DNA of 64,000 nucleotides from Ctenosaura bakeri (GCA_948474755.1 CAOLHI010001821.1:310001-374000); one strand, 5' to 3'. Numbered from the stretch's first letter, positions 25,128 to 39,437 are shown. The notes: generated from the letters alone by a model not told the origin. Translations and numbers: made by a program.

Positions 25128-25128
<1 letters not shown>

Positions 25129-25165
<37 letters not shown>
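25129..25165. repeat. (GT)n microsatellite
   Basis: About 18 uninterrupted GT units. Open frames read through it on both strands (poly Cys-Val and poly Thr-His) and are artefacts. Confidence 0.97.
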
Positions 25166-25170
<5 letters not shown>

Positions 25171-25479
25171 CAACAGAAAGTCTTGAAATGTGAAAATTCT
25201 CACAGTACGTGATATATTCCTTGACAGTGTGTCTCTCTGTGTCAAGATCACCTTTCCTGTTGAGGCTGAAAAAACGAGAGTGTATTCATTGCCTGCCTTA
25301 TTGATAATGACTGCAAGAAACTGGTTGCCATTGCAGAGGTTGGTGTGTATAGCCAGAAAACCAAAGGGAGGTGAGGAGGCAAGATTAGCTGCACCCAAAG
25401 ATCATTTAAACCTCACATAGCACGGAAGAGAACCAAAGATAAGAGTGGGTAGAAAAGCAACGAGCTCACACTGCTCCTT

Positions 25480-25560
25480 GTCAGGATGGACCCAATCGGA
25501 CCCACCAAAAAGCCGGTGAGTAGCGGCAGGGAGCGTTTCCCTCGTCGCGTGCGGAAAGGG
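25480..25560. mobile_element. GC-rich MITE end fragment
   Basis: CpG-rich block ending CGCGTGCGGAAAGGGCCT, which matches the inverted terminus of the element at 57845-58315 (AAGGCCCTTTCCGCATG). The other terminus was not found, so it is probably truncated. Confidence 0.5.
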
Positions 25561-26095
25561 CCTCAGACTCTATGAATATGACATTTTCGAATATAGATAT
25601 TTTTTTTAATAATCAAGGAATCGTAAGATTTGAAAGGAATCTTGTAGGACACTTTACTGTTTGATGCCAGAACCTGAGAGCTAAACTGTCTCCTAGAGAT
25701 AATTGTGCAGCCTCTGTTTTAAGATTCCACTGTGAATAATATCCCTGTCTGTCCAACCAGATAATTGTCAGACAGGATTTCCATTAATAAGTTTCTTTTA
25801 ATGTTCAACTCAAACCCACTGCCCTGCAGTTTAAGCCTATTAAATGTAATTATGGCCTTTAGGACTGCACAGCATATGCCTTTGCCCTCTTATATGTGAT
25901 AACCTCATCTTTTTTTCTAAATTAAATATCTGATTCTTTCAATGACTCTTGAAAGGACACAGTTTGTCTGTGCTTGAGTGTCTTCATCCTGCTCCTCCGA
26001 ACAAATTTCAATTTGTCCGCCCTCACCATGTGTGATTCTTCATGACATTCCAGCTTGGAATGCTTGGAAAAATCTTGTTCTACTAAAGCAGTATA
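25561..26095. other. Intergenic sequence, nothing recognised
   Basis: Unique-looking AT-rich sequence without a recognisable gene or repeat. Confidence 0.55.
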
Positions 26096-26492
26096 AGGCC
26101 ATTTCCACACAATGATGCTCTTCCGTGTTGTCCCTTCACAGTCCCAGCAGCACCTCTGCTAGGATGGAAACAAGTTTCCAACGTGCCCCTCTGCACCCAG
26201 CCAGCTGCCTGCAGAAGGGAGCACAAAGGACATGCACTGCACTGCACTCAGCCTTCTTCCCATTCTGCAGTGGAGAAAGAAGCATATGATTGCACTTCCA
26301 GCCCTTCTGCATGGCCAGTGGCAATGGAAGGCTCATGTTATCAGGGCTCATTGACAAAGTTTTGTCATCAATACACTAGGAGGCAATGTGAGAAGGATGA
26401 GACCATGATAATGTCATGTGGAAGTGTTACCACAGACCCGCTCCTCTCACATCCCTATGCCTGGAAGACACCGTCCTGTGGAAATGGACTAA
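26096..26492. mobile_element. MITE with 20-bp inverted termini
   Basis: The left end AAGGCCATTTCCACACAATG pairs with the right end CGTCCTGTGGAAATGGACTA. The interior matches 11330-11745. About 400 bp and non-coding, so a non-autonomous hAT-like element is likely. The 105-codon open frame at 26183-26500 lies inside and is not a gene. Confidence 0.65.
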
Positions 26493-27149
26493 AATTGTGA
26501 CAATGTTTTTGTAGCTGTGACATCCAGTGGACTCAGAGTCAGCACCCACTGGACTCAGAGTCAGATTGTGACTGACAAGCTTCCTGAGATACTTTCCAGA
26601 TATACTATGCCAAGCCAGAAATCCCACAATCCTGTATCACTGTATTGATTCCACCCCCACCCCCCATGTAGAAGCTTACATTTCTTTCAGCTCAAAATCA
26701 TTTTGTTATTTTCAGTTTTGTCTTCTATTCAATTAAGGTGATTTTGAAGTCATCCACAATTTGATAAAGATTCATTCCACTGGTAAAAATATTGAGACCC
26801 AGGATACAGCTCTGTAACACTCTACCCAAAGCCTTCTTGATGTGGATCCATTAATTAGTACTCAATACACATTTTTTAATACCAACTGTGAATTCATGTG
26901 ATAGTATTACCATCCAGCTATCTCGAAGAACTTTGCCCAGTGTATTGCTGCAGTACATTACATCCATAACAATCTACTAACAAGTAAGCTAGTAATCAGA
27001 TTTTAAAAATAAGACGAGTAAGACTAACTCCTTCCTGAGGAGAAAAAGGTGAATTTTCCCATTTCTTCCTCCCACACATGAACTTTCCTTTAAAATCTTC
27101 TTCCATTATTACAATGTAAAACGTATCTTTGTTGGTATATTGACTGAAG
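26493..27149. other. Intergenic sequence
   Basis: A short spaced direct repeat (GTGGACTCAGAGTCAGCACC, ACTGGACTCAGAGTCAGATT) lies at 26527-26568. Nothing else recognised. Confidence 0.55.
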
Positions 27150-27174
27150 GCAAGAGCATTTAAAATGTAAGGGG

Positions 27175-27180
27175 TTTATT
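27175..27180 (-). terminator. Candidate FSTL5 polyadenylation signal
   Basis: TTTATT on the plus strand, AATAAA on the minus strand. It is the first canonical hexamer downstream of the FSTL5 stop codon in my scan. Position and strand fit; use is inferred. Confidence 0.35.
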
Positions 27181-27959
27181 CTCCTTTTATCAAGCATTTT
27201 CTACATACAGAACATCCACATGGTGTGAGATAGAGAAGAAAAATGTAGAAGTTATGGACTACTGTAAATCATTAAATAACAGACAGTTTACATGGTTGCT
27301 GGGTTTTATGCTTTGTTTTTTGCTTTTGCAAAAATGGGGAAATTTGTTAAAAGGATTCAGTATCTGGAAATGCAAGTCAGTTCTTTTGTTCAACCAAATC
27401 CATCTTCCAGTTTCTTTATGCGAAAGAGAATTCTACTGTATCAGAGTGCAGGATGCTAATTTACACACAAGAAAATACAATGCTAGAAAATTTTAAATTT
27501 CTAAGCAGCTTCACACATTTGAGTAAACATAGAGAAACATATCTGATTGCATTGAATAAACAGAAGTCAATTTCACAGCCTGCTTCAGTTAAAGAAACCT
27601 GGGTCTTTTTTTAATTTTATCAGAGTAATAATCAAACCCACATTTTTTTAAAACTGAAAATCTGAAGAAAAAAGTCTGCTGCTAACTTTGTTAAGTGCAG
27701 AAAATTTTTCTGCTCATTCTAGTGGCTACACTGATTCTAAATTTTAGAACCCTTATTATTCCTAAATAGATGTATGCAGAAGCAATGTCCAAAACTAAAT
27801 TCATGAAAGTAAAGGAAACAATATGAAAAGACAAGACCTTGAAATCTAATGGCAGAAGTGGGATAGAAAAATGTACTGAGTTTTATCAAAAGTATTGACG
27901 AAATGCAGGTATTTGACAAACAATGTACATGTAAAGTTTGTACATCTAGTAAAGTGATC

Positions 27960-28215
27960 CTAAACACATTTACTTAGTGGTTAGTCTCATTGAGTTCAAT
28001 AGGCTTTACTTCCAGTGGCTTAGAAGTCTGGCCTATGGCTGTAATATAACCCCATGGAAGTAAGAAGCATTTAACTCAACAGGATTTGTTTCTGAGTAGG
28101 TATGTATAGGATTGTGCTATTAATTTCCATCTTTTAAAGGCTGCAATCCTATATCCACTTATTTGGGAATAAGCCCCATCAAATTCTGAGTAGAAATGTA
28201 TAGGATTGCAGTGTA
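27960..28215. repeat. Two palindromic repeat units in the putative FSTL5 3' UTR
   Basis: The second unit, about 28140-28213, starts CTGCAATCCTATA and ends TATAGGATTGCAG, so its ends are inverted copies of each other. It has a core of the type GGGAATAAGCCCCAT ... TTCTGAGTAG. The first unit (about 27962-28120) carries degraded versions of the same words (TAGTCTCATTGAGTTCAATAGG, GTATGTATAGGATTG). I recognise this as a widespread sauropsid foldback repeat but cannot name the family. Confidence 0.6.
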
Positions 28216-29174
28216 AATTCTATCGTTATACAGATTCTTTAAAAATGCACTTCTAGTAAGAAATTGTTCTTTTTAAAAATAACAGTTTTCCTGCCAGCAT
28301 CAGTGAAGCTAGGTATTGGTTTGACAAAACACATTTTTCCTAAGTAGATACATGTATTGTTTTTCTTCTTAGTAGAACTGAGACTCTCTGTTAATGCAAT
28401 TCTTTTAAGGTGGGGAAATAAACCATTGCCTAATTCTGCTACAAAATCCAAGTGTCAAAGTTCTATGAGCAGTTAACAGAATGTTAAAACTGGCAATAAA
28501 AACTATGTCCTCAAACTGCAGTAATAAAAAATGACAAGACAAGATGTTGCAAATGTATGTTTCCCTTTGTCTTAAAACCGTGTTTTACAACCTGATGGAG
28601 ATGAAAAACTTGAGATATCAAAAGCTTCTTTTCAGAGGAAAAAGAAAGCCCGTAGCCACAATGGGAATACAATTATATATTTCTTAGGCTTCTCTTTCCT
28701 TATGAGACATTTCCCTTCAAGGCACAAAAACATTAAATAGTGGACAGGGCAGAACATTTCTGTTTAGGAAACCTAAATTTATACACACTGTGTATTCTAA
28801 GAATTCAATAAATCTGATTAGATCAACATGAATAATAATAATGACAATAACGTCATCATTATTATTACCCTTTAAAATGATTTCATTTTGAAATGTGGCA
28901 TGTCTTTATATCATTAGGGTATGTGGCATCATTTCCTCACATACTATTATAAATTTAGTTGGCCAATTTGTCCTAAGAGGTAATCATTACTACATAGAAT
29001 GTTTACTCACAATTTCTGCATCTTTTATGTCACCAAAATTGCATCTTGGTCAACCACACAACATGTATAGAAAGGTCTAACATTTTTTTAAAGAAAACAG
29101 TGACATTTTAGAGGATGACAATTAAGTGCAATGTACTGTAAAACTAATCACTCAGCTGTTATCTAATATGGTTC

Positions 29175-30943
<1,769 letters not shown>

Positions 30944-31161
30944 GAAACCTGTTGAGTTATAGTGACCTCATGAATTTCATAGGGTTTTCATAGGCAAGGA
31001 ATACTCTGAGGTGGTTTTGCCAGCTCCTTACTTTGTAATATAGCCTACAGCACCTGGTATTTGTTGGCAGTCTCCTATCCAAGTACAAAAAGGGCTGCTT
31101 AGCTTCCAAGATCAGACAGGTTTTGGTGTCTCTAGGATTTTTTAAGCTCTCTTCACAAAGC
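30944..31161 (-). mobile_element. 5S-rRNA-derived SINE with Sauria-like body
   Basis: The plus strand contains the complement of 5S rRNA words: AGCCTACAGCACCTGGTATT (about 31042), then GTCTCCTATCCAAGTAC and GCTTAGCTTCCAAGATCAGA. So the 5S-like head, with its internal pol III promoter region, is on the right and the element is on the minus strand. The left part (CATGAATTTCATAGGG, AGGCAAGGAATACTCTGAGG) is the body shared with Sauria-type SINEs. A long direct repeat flanks it: ATAGCATTCATGTTCTTCCA at 30916 and ATAGCATTCATATTCTTTCA at 31162, continuing about 28 bp with few mismatches. That is read as the target-site duplication. Confidence 0.85.
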
Positions 31162-31190
31162 ATAGCATTCATATTCTTTCACAAGGGAAG

Positions 31191-32635
31191 TGGTTGGTCA
31201 TTTTCAAAGAACAGGACTGTACATTCACTGTTTTCTACAGCTAGAGAAAAATGCTACTGTTTTAGAGTGCAAGATAACTAGATCTCACAGGCTCCTTCTC
31301 ACCAGAATGCTTTGGACTACATGTGTTAGTTTTGTCCTCTGACCCTTTGATCCTCACTGTCAAGTTTTATTGCTTTTTCTTGCTAATGTATGTGGAAAAC
31401 ATGACCAACAGTATGAATGGATTAGTAGGTTTAACAACCAATCAGGCTGACAGTGAGGATGGGATAGGATGTTAGAATACATGGCCTGAGCACATCCATT
31501 CTCTCCTGAATTGTATTGGTGTATCAGACCTGTTTAACTACACTGCTGTGGTGGTGGCAGAAAGAAAAAGGCCAGGGTCATTGCAGCCATGAAGGAATAT
31601 CCTCCAACATTTCATAGATGAAAGCTAGGACAGATGTGGGCATGCAAATATCTGAGTGTGGTTAAGATGGCAAAAGTAATGAATGAGAAAGAACACACAA
31701 GCTAGGAGTGGTTGCAGCAGCTTGCTGAACCAGAGCCTACTAGGATTCTGTTAATATTCTACTAAGATTCTGTCCTTCCCCTCCTCTCCCCACCCCCTGC
31801 TCAGTTAATTGAGTGCAAGTTATGTGCAGTTTGAACTCTGTTTTCAGAAACTGAAGTAAGCTGAGAACAAAGGGGGAAAGTGTGAGGAGCACAGAGAAAC
31901 TAGGATATTTTAAAAACAACAGAAAAAGTGAGATGGCAGAGAATTAATTAGGACTTTCCATGACAAATCAAGACAGTTGGAAGGTATGTAAAGCAAGTAA
32001 AGTATTGAAGAAATTGGCTGATTTTGTCCGCTTTCCCTCAGCAGCTCTATGTCACACTGCAAAAAAAGGATAGTTGCTAGCATATTGTGCCAACATGGTT
32101 ATGGCCTAAAATTGTTAGGTTGATATGTCCTTCTCACCCACACCTCCAGAGTTTAACAGAAGGAATTCTTTTTGCTCTACCTGAAAAACAGTTCACTCAG
32201 ATGTACACCAACACACGCACAGAGCACAGTGTACTGGATATCTGCAAGTTCATTGACAAATAAAATGTAAAGATGGCCAAAGAAACTTATGCTTTATGTC
32301 ACAGAATTCTATGCAATGGACTGCATCAATATCTCAATTCACTATCTCTATCAAATGATTATAGTAGTTTGTGTGATCTTTTCCTTTCTACCGCATAACA
32401 TAAAAGGATTTGACACTGCTATTCCAGTAAGGAAGAAAGGTGGTGACATTTCTTAAGAGTTTGTTGCAAGGTTATGTGTGGACAAATATCAAACAGATTT
32501 AAAGCCAATAGGTTATCGGAACTCATTATCTCTTTTCTGTGAAGGCTGCCAGAAAAAAAAAATGCTTTAAAAATATTGGCATATTTTGTGATGTGTGTGG
32601 TGAGACTCTAGCCTTTGCCATTTATGATTCTGCCT
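31191..32635. other. Intron sequence, nothing recognised
   Basis: No exon or classified repeat found. Some stretches are less AT-rich (31700-31880), without assignable content. Confidence 0.55.
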
Positions 32636-32639
32636 GCAA

Positions 32640-32990
32640 TTATTTCAACTGATTAAATGAAAAAATAAAAAGCTAAAACTCTCTTTCCCATAAGCCTTTC
32701 TGAATGCAGGGTTAGGTAACTGGTTCCCTCTAGGGGCTTTGGAATATAGTTCCCCTTAGAAACAGACAACATGGTTAATTTCAAGGTTGATGGGAGCTGT
32801 AGTCTGAACCCCTTCTGAGAATGTTGCATTCCTGAAACTCAAGAGTTCATATTTATAACAGTCAATGTCTAGAAATTCTATTCACAAGAATGGGAAACTG
32901 AATATCCACAAACCAACTCTCAATAGAAAGTTCTGCAGCCACTCATGCTCACATTTCAATACAGTAACTAGATAAAGGAATACCTATGCT
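32640..32990. repeat. Unclassified dispersed repeat, uninterrupted copy
   Basis: Counterpart of the split copy at 21740-22600. Here AACAGTCAATGTCTAGAAATTC runs straight through the point where the other copy carries an L2. It contains GGGAGCTGTAGTCTGAACC, a phrase typical of old squamate DNA-transposon remnants. Confidence 0.6.
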
Positions 32991-34585
32991 GTCTTGATAG
33001 ATTGGGAACCGGCAATAAGTTGTATAACATTCCCCAGAAACTGACCTTTGGTGTTTCAGCTAGGTCATGAGTGAGCAAACATTCTTTCCACTGGCTGGAG
33101 TTCCAGCATCTTTTAAGATATGTATTGATTCTTGTTCCTTCAGAGAAGAATATCCACCGTACAAAGGTGAATCTAAATTGTGCCCTTCATGGACAATCTT
33201 AAATGGTGCAGTCAGTGATTGAACTAAGAGAGGTTTCACTGTCCTTCGCTGTTAACAGAATTCTATTGCAGTAAAAGCAAGTTAGTCTTGCCTACTTCGT
33301 TCAGAAAGTCTCCCCATGCTTCAGGCTGCAACTAGAATATAAGGCTTTAAATTTTCAGAGCCATTAATCTAGCACTTTTCATAAGCATTTAATTTTTAAA
33401 GACAGAATGAAATTTCTTGCAGTCACTCATAATTGTGTCATAAAATTATGCCTTTGGCTTATGTACTATAAGCCTGTTTTATGAGTAGGCTTCTAGTAGA
33501 ACAACAAGTGATACATGAGAGTGCCTTTAGTTTTCTCTAATGATTTATATGTAAGAACTGCCATGTTTAATGCAAACTTCCCTTTCATGCAGATTGATAT
33601 GCAGAGGCCTCCCACTGTTCATTAATCCCTGATTAATATTTATGAGACTCCTTACCCTCATGCCTCTACTGTGCAATATTATAATCAGTGTGGCTGGCTT
33701 GGAATCTCCAATACGACTTTTGTCAAAGAGCATATAGGTCCTTCTTTCACCGTTGAAAAAAGTAAAATAAAGACATTCAAAACTCTGGGGGGAAAAATAA
33801 CCAAAACCAGGGGAATGGAGTATGCAGTAGGTATCTGAATACACTGAACTACACATCATAATTGGAAAAATTGGTTCGTTCTATCATGCTTGCTAAATAC
33901 CCATCAAAAATAGTGGAATGGAAAGACCTGACAATTCCTTTTCCGTGGTCTTCTTCCCTGTCCCAGCCACAAGTCTGCTCCATGGAGGTCTCCCCCAACC
34001 AAAGTAGGAGATAATACATAATATGCTAGTGCGCATTTTCAAGTGGGTGTTTTAATGGGAACATGCTCTCATTGACTAAAGGGACATTTCAGGAATATAT
34101 ATAGTACTTCTGTGCATTTCAAATATGCACGTGCTGTTGGATGCATTTTTATTTCTTTTGTGAAACATACTACAAACTTGGAAATGAGCAGCTTTCCAAC
34201 TGCATCCATTTCCACATGTAGTTGAAAACGTACAGATTGGATACATACACAGTGAATTTCTCACACATCTCTTCAAAAAGACCATTGAAATGGTAAAGTG
34301 GTGGGTTCCCTAGACGACAATCAAATCATACATATACTTTGAGTAAAACTGAATGGAATGTATAAAAGCCAACTTATATCTCATCCTAGGCCACTTATCT
34401 TTCAACACTTTGAGGCTAGTACTTCTGTAAAATTTGGGATTATTCATTGCAGGATTCATTGACAGTAGATGAAAAGCAAGTTAGTTATTGATTCTGAGGA
34501 GACCTTGGAAGTAACTATGTAGTTAGTCCACCAGTTCTACTGAGCAACCAGTACCCTCTGGTTCTTCGTTTCTTCCATTTATATT
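32991..34585. other. Intron sequence, nothing recognised
   Basis: Includes a 104-codon minus-strand open frame (33545-33859) without recognisable domain or splice context; probably chance. Confidence 0.55.
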
Positions 34586-34589
34586 AGAT

Positions 34590-35153
34590 GCAGGGATGAT
34601 TTCTTCACTAATCTTCTTCTCAGAGGAACAAGCAATTTTAGCAGTTTCTTCCTACTGAAAGAAAATCTTTGAAAACCATGCAGTTTTTGAGGCCTGTTTG
34701 CAATTTGAGATGTATTCTGTGCAAAACTTGCACACCATTGTACGAGGAAGAAAACCATTTTCTGTGCAGAAACCAGCATTTTCTGAACAGAAGTTTATAT
34801 GATTTTCTGTGCAGAAAAAAAATTGTTCTATGTAAAGAAAATGTGTGAAGATAAGTTTTGTGAAGAATTATTCCCCAGTAACTGCATTTTCTGCACAGGA
34901 AACAGCATTTTATGTGGAGGAAAATATATCTATACAATACTTCCAGCTAGTTTCTGCACAGAAAATGCTGTTTCTTGTGTAGAAAATGCTGTTTTCTGTG
35001 CAAAACAATCATGTGTGAATTTTGCAGAGACTAAAGCCTGAAATGCAAAAGTTACATCAGTCCAGAATTCTTCTCATCAGATTATTCAACTCAAACCCCC
35101 CATCATTTTTTCACACTTAAAAAAATATTTTGAAATATTCTTTCCATCCCTAA
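34590..35153. mobile_element. Palindrome-rich dispersed repeat, copy B
   Basis: At least six near-copies of TTTTCTGTGCAGAAAA are spaced irregularly between 34755 and 35005. Examples are TTTTCTGTGCAGAAA near 34757 and 34803, TTTCTGCACAGAAAATG near 34953 and TTGTGTAGAAAATGCTG near 34977. The right end, AAATATTCTTTCCATCCCTA, is the complement of the start of copy C (GAGATGGAAAGAATATTTTA). The left end may be GCAGGGATGATTTC. Non-coding; probably a non-autonomous DNA transposon. Confidence 0.6.
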
Positions 35154-36605
35154 ACGGAAGTACCCACTCTACCAGATTGCAGCAGAGGAACACGTAGGAA
35201 GCAGGCCACTCCATTAATTCAGCTGTGAAAATTAGCTTCTTCGTATCTTTTCTTCCTCCAATTGTCACCTGTCAGTAACCATTCTATTAATCTGAAGCAA
35301 AGAAGGCCCATTTTACAACTTTACCTGCAATACCAGTACTTTGTGGTAGCTTCTCCTCTCTTCCATTCAATACAGCCACTTTAATAACTTGGTAACTAAG
35401 AACTAGCATGTGAATTTGCTTTTTTCTCCTACGTTCCAGTTCCTTTAGAGTTTGTGTCATGTTATGTTATTAATCTATAGATTAATGAAAAAATAGCAGT
35501 TGTTGCCCAGATTGATGCTGATGCTTTAGATCTGCATTAAACAAAAGTTTGAGTTTGAGAGGAGATGAGGAGAGTGGAATGGGCCTATATGCACCTTTGT
35601 TCCACCCTTTCATCTCTGACCTGGCATGCAGAGCCATGCCAGAAGGCTTATTTTCACTCCCAGGCCAGCAATATAAGCCCTTCCTCTGCAGTTGTGTCTA
35701 CTAGTAGGTTCAGGGCTGTATTTGCAATGCAATTTTTAACATGGAGTCTTTATTATTTACAAAGCACTCCTTAGTCTGTACTTATTCTGTTTGGAGCCAG
35801 AACTGACACTTAGGTGACAGTATCAAAGCTTCCCTGCTGGTGTCTATAAGTTAGCTAGCCAGTACACTTACGTTTTTTTAAACCTATCCTATTCATTCTC
35901 TCATAGTTAATTTCTACTTTGTTCATGGAATGTAATACATTTCTTCTCCCACCCCCTCATCACCTGTGGCTCTCCTGGAAGTGGGTCATGGATGGAGAAA
36001 TTCAGTTCTTTATGATGCTTTGTCACATAACTAGCTATGGGAATGTAATTTAGATTTGAACAAATCTTGAACTAAAGTAAGTCAATTCAAACAGATTCAG
36101 GAGGTGCTTTACTTCCATTCAACTCCCACCAAAGTGGACTAAATCCAAGCCTGAACACACTTGTAGGTTCATTAGCAATTTGGATATGGAAGACTACATG
36201 AGCTATGAAAATGTAGAGATCTTGCACTGTAGAATTGTGGTGTAAGAGTTCTTCAGATTCACCACTTCTCCTGTACTACTCTCTCTGTAAACTCACCTTT
36301 TTCTTGACACCTGCCCCTGGTGGGGAAGTGGAAAACATATGAGAAAGGTATGGCTACATCTCCCTAACCAGATTCATGAGAGTGACAGCATCCTCCAGGA
36401 TCTTCAAGAGTACTTATCAGGACCTTATCAGAGTACTTCTAGCTCAGCACTTACGTCCTCTGCTTGTATGTGGCCGCTACATGGCTGTGTTGGGAGTGGG
36501 CAGCATGAAAAAATATGGGTTCACAAGAGGCTTAGGTTATTGAAAGAGGGATGTAAAAGATTCTGGCCTATGTAAAAATCCCCCAAAAGTGAGTTACATC
36601 TGAAC
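35154..36605. other. Intron sequence, nothing recognised
   Basis: No classified repeat or exon identified. Confidence 0.55.
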
Positions 36606-36611
36606 AGCTCT

Positions 36612-36745
36612 ATAATCTAATCTAATCTAATCAGATTTCAGGGAGGGAGGGAGGGAGGGAGGGAGAGAGGAAAGAAAGAAGGTTTCTCATCTAGCTTTCC
36701 ATATAAGGAAAACATCACAGTAGTGGGAGAGAGGGAGGGAGAGAG
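36612..36745. repeat. Compound simple repeats (TCTAA)n and (GGGA)n
   Basis: TAATCTAATCTAATCTAATC at 36612-36632, GGGAGGGAGGGAGGGAGGGA at 36641-36664, and a second GGGAGAGAGG block at 36727-36746. Confidence 0.9.
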
Positions 36746-37353
36746 GAAGCACAAAAGGGAATATAATTTTGTGACTGCCAGTTATAGCTTCTAACACAGT
36801 GAATATCTTTACCAGAGCAATTCAGCCACAGTGTTTTGGGGAAAGGATGTTAAAGTAATATATTACAAGGTTGATCCACACACCAGTGGGTTCCCCCCCC
36901 CAAATTATTTTTTCGATGAGCGTGGAAAATGTCCGCTGTCCAAGTCTTTGATGTACAACATGTACCTCATCTACTCCTGCCCTACTGTCTTAAATTATTT
37001 TTAATGCATCATAATTTCCTAGCTCCTGCATCTATCCTGAAATTGTGTAGGTTTCTAGCCTAGGAACATTTATATGAATATTTTGATACAAATTCATCCA
37101 AAATCCATGGAATCAAGTAACAGGGAGAAAAACATTTCTCCCCACTTGCTTCTCCTGAAACCTCTGCATCTATATTTCTGCAAGTTTTCATGTTTCTTTA
37201 TTAGGAGAAAAGTTATAGCTGTAGGTATGAAAACAGGTAGACTTAAATGTGTTTAGGAGAGACAAATAATTTGCAAATAAGATCTAGTTCTGCAAAGATG
37301 TAAAATCTCCATTGGTAGTTCTCTTTTTAAATCAACAACAACAACAACTTTAT

Positions 37354-37530
37354 TTAGTGGTTTGAGTGTTGATCTATGGCCCTGAAGACCAGGGTCTGAT
37401 TCCCCTTCAGCCATGGAAACCAACTGGGCGACCTTGGGCATGTCACACATTCTAAGCCCCAGAAAAATCCATGACAGATTGACCTTAGGGTTGCTATAAG
37501 TCAGAAATGACTGAAGGCACACAACAACAA
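37354..37530 (+). mobile_element. Sauria-type SINE
   Basis: tRNA-like head TAGTGGTTTGAGTGTTGATC, then GAAGACCAGGGTCTGATTCC (B-box region), a body with GCGACCTTGGGCATGTCACA, and the Bov-B-like end TTGCTATAAGTCAGAAATGA followed by GGCACACAACAACAA. About 180 bp. Confidence 0.9.
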
Positions 37531-37574
37531 AGCACCAAAAGAAAGAAAGAAAAAAAGAAAGAAACCCTTACAAA

Positions 37575-37592
37575 GAAAAATATATATATAAT
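37575..37592. repeat. Short (TA)n run
   Basis: ATATATATATAATA low-complexity run, just right of a GAAA-rich stretch (37540-37566). Confidence 0.8.
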
Positions 37593-37929
37593 ACTCATAC
37601 TTCATTCTTAAGTGGTCCATATGCTGAAACTTCCATTCAATTCTGACAAAAACAGAAAAAATATGGTCTATTTGACTTCCAGTAAGAACCAGGAGGATGC
37701 ATAAGCTTTGTATTTCCAAATCTGTATTCAAGTTTCACACTTAAGTTGAATGAAGCACCCTGCAAGGCCAATTCGATTACCCTCCAAATTGCAGAATCAA
37801 GGTCTAAACCAGATCTGTAGCTCATGCACACCTGTAATTTGTTTGTATGGGTGGATTACAGAAAAACCAATGAGTACATCAGTAAATTGTTCATTAATTT
37901 CTAATAAATCTGGCTATTTAACTGTAGCA

Positions 37930-38122
37930 TTGCTGTTGCTATGTGCCTTTAAGTCAATACCAGCTGATGGCAAACCTATCATATGAGTTTCTTGGCAAGA
38001 TTTGTTCAGATGAGGTTTACCTTTGATTTTTTTTTTCTGAGTCTGAGAAAGTATGACTTGGGTTTCCAAGGTGAAGTGGGGATTTGAACCTCATCTCCCA
38101 AAATCCTAGTTCAACACTCACT
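37930..38122 (-). mobile_element. Sauria-type SINE, reverse orientation
   Basis: The plus strand starts TTGCTGTTGCTATGTGCCTT, then TTTCTTGGCAAGATTTGTTC, GGGGATTTGAACCTCATCTC and ends CTAGTTCAACACTCACTCC. It is the complement of the SINE body and tRNA-like head. It lies in opposite orientation to the SINE 400 bp to the left. Confidence 0.88.
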
Positions 38123-39350
38123 CCTTTTTGAAATCAGAGATCACAACTATTTTTTAAAAAGTTTTGTAATCTAAACAAGATAGTAACTGTATGTCATGAA
38201 GGAAATTATGTTATGCAACTAGAGTTAGACTATATATCCTTGTTTTATAAATGTATAATAGAAGTATCAATTTCTCTTGACAGTAGGCACCCCATCATTA
38301 ATGTACAACTTTGAACATTATGTTTGTGCTGGGACCAATGTACCAAAGTGCTGAACTGTTAAGACACAGAACAATTTCATAGTCACATACCACTATGTCC
38401 AGCAGATTTGGAGGATTTGCCCCAAATAGAAAGTTTGCTACAGTTGTGAGATAATATTTCTGTCCCTCGAAAGAAAACAAACCCGGTGCTCCTGTTTTGT
38501 GTCCACTTGGGACAGGACACCCATCTGGCTCTGGGTTCCTGAGGTTTGTTATGTTTCTCTTATTGCAAGTTTCCTCTTACAAAGAGTGTTTCCACTTAAA
38601 ATGCTGAATAAATAGCTTTTGAACTGAATGTCAGATGGAAACAGAAGTGAAATACATCAGTGTTTAAGTGATAGCCATGTTCAAAGTCAGCAGGAAAAAA
38701 AGTGCAGAGCAGTTCAAAGGGACATGTTGATTATAGCACTATAAATTGACCTGAAACAGATTTGGAGCAGATAAAGTGATTGGACCCTCCTGGAAAAAGA
38801 GATTGAGATCTTTTGGGTCTCAGAATACAGCAGACTAGACTGCCTCTTACTGTGAGAAAGCAGTGAATCAGGAATTATTAGCAAGCAGCAATATGCTTGA
38901 GGTTATAAAGCTAAGACCTTGAGAGCTAAGGTAAGCTAATCAGTGGAGGTGATTTAGAATCAGAAATTTTGATTGTGGTGCAAACCACAGTTGGGATTTT
39001 CTTTTCACCAGATGAATCAATTAAAAGCAAGATAAAAGTTTGCTTTTGGCAGTATTGGAAACGCAGAGAGCTAAGGCACAGCAAAATTGCAAAGAAATCA
39101 AGAGAAGCAATACATTTCTCCTCTCTGTGTGAATTCAGAAAGACCGATGAAGTTTGTTCACCAACTCAAGATCTAAGCAATTTCTTGTCATTCTGTATCT
39201 GAAAGGCAACTGACAGGAAGAGGCTGTGGGCCTATTTGAATAAGTCACCTTGGGTAAAAGCAACCCCATGTTGCCATTTTACCTCTAGTAGCATGGAAAC
39301 ATTGCTACTGGGGCTAAAGCAGCATCCTCTGTAAAGGAATCAGGGCAGAT
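38123..39350. other. Intron sequence, nothing recognised
   Basis: No classified repeat or exon identified. Confidence 0.55.
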
Positions 39351-39357
39351 GGAAGTT

Positions 39358-39390
39358 GAAAGAAAGAAAAAAAGAAAGAAACAAAGAGAG

Positions 39391-39437
<47 letters not shown>

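Larger units (their letters stand above)
27150..29174 (-). other. FSTL5: Probable FSTL5 3' UTR
   Basis: This is the stretch after the FSTL5 stop codon on the minus strand. Reading downstream from TAA, the first canonical AATAAA on that strand is the complement of TTTATT at 27175-27180, which would give a 3' UTR of about 2.0 kb. An ATTAAA variant lies near 27610. The interval is AT-rich and contains a palindromic interspersed repeat at about 27960-28215. The true cleavage site is inferred, not seen. Confidence 0.4.

Noticed and set aside
25039..25398. 119-codon minus-strand open frame with a Thr-His run
   Set aside because: The run is the (GT)n microsatellite and no domain is present on either side.
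33545..33859. 104-codon minus-strand open frame considered as an extra FSTL5 exon
   Set aside because: It does not resemble FSTL5, and the two recognised exons already join in phase without it.
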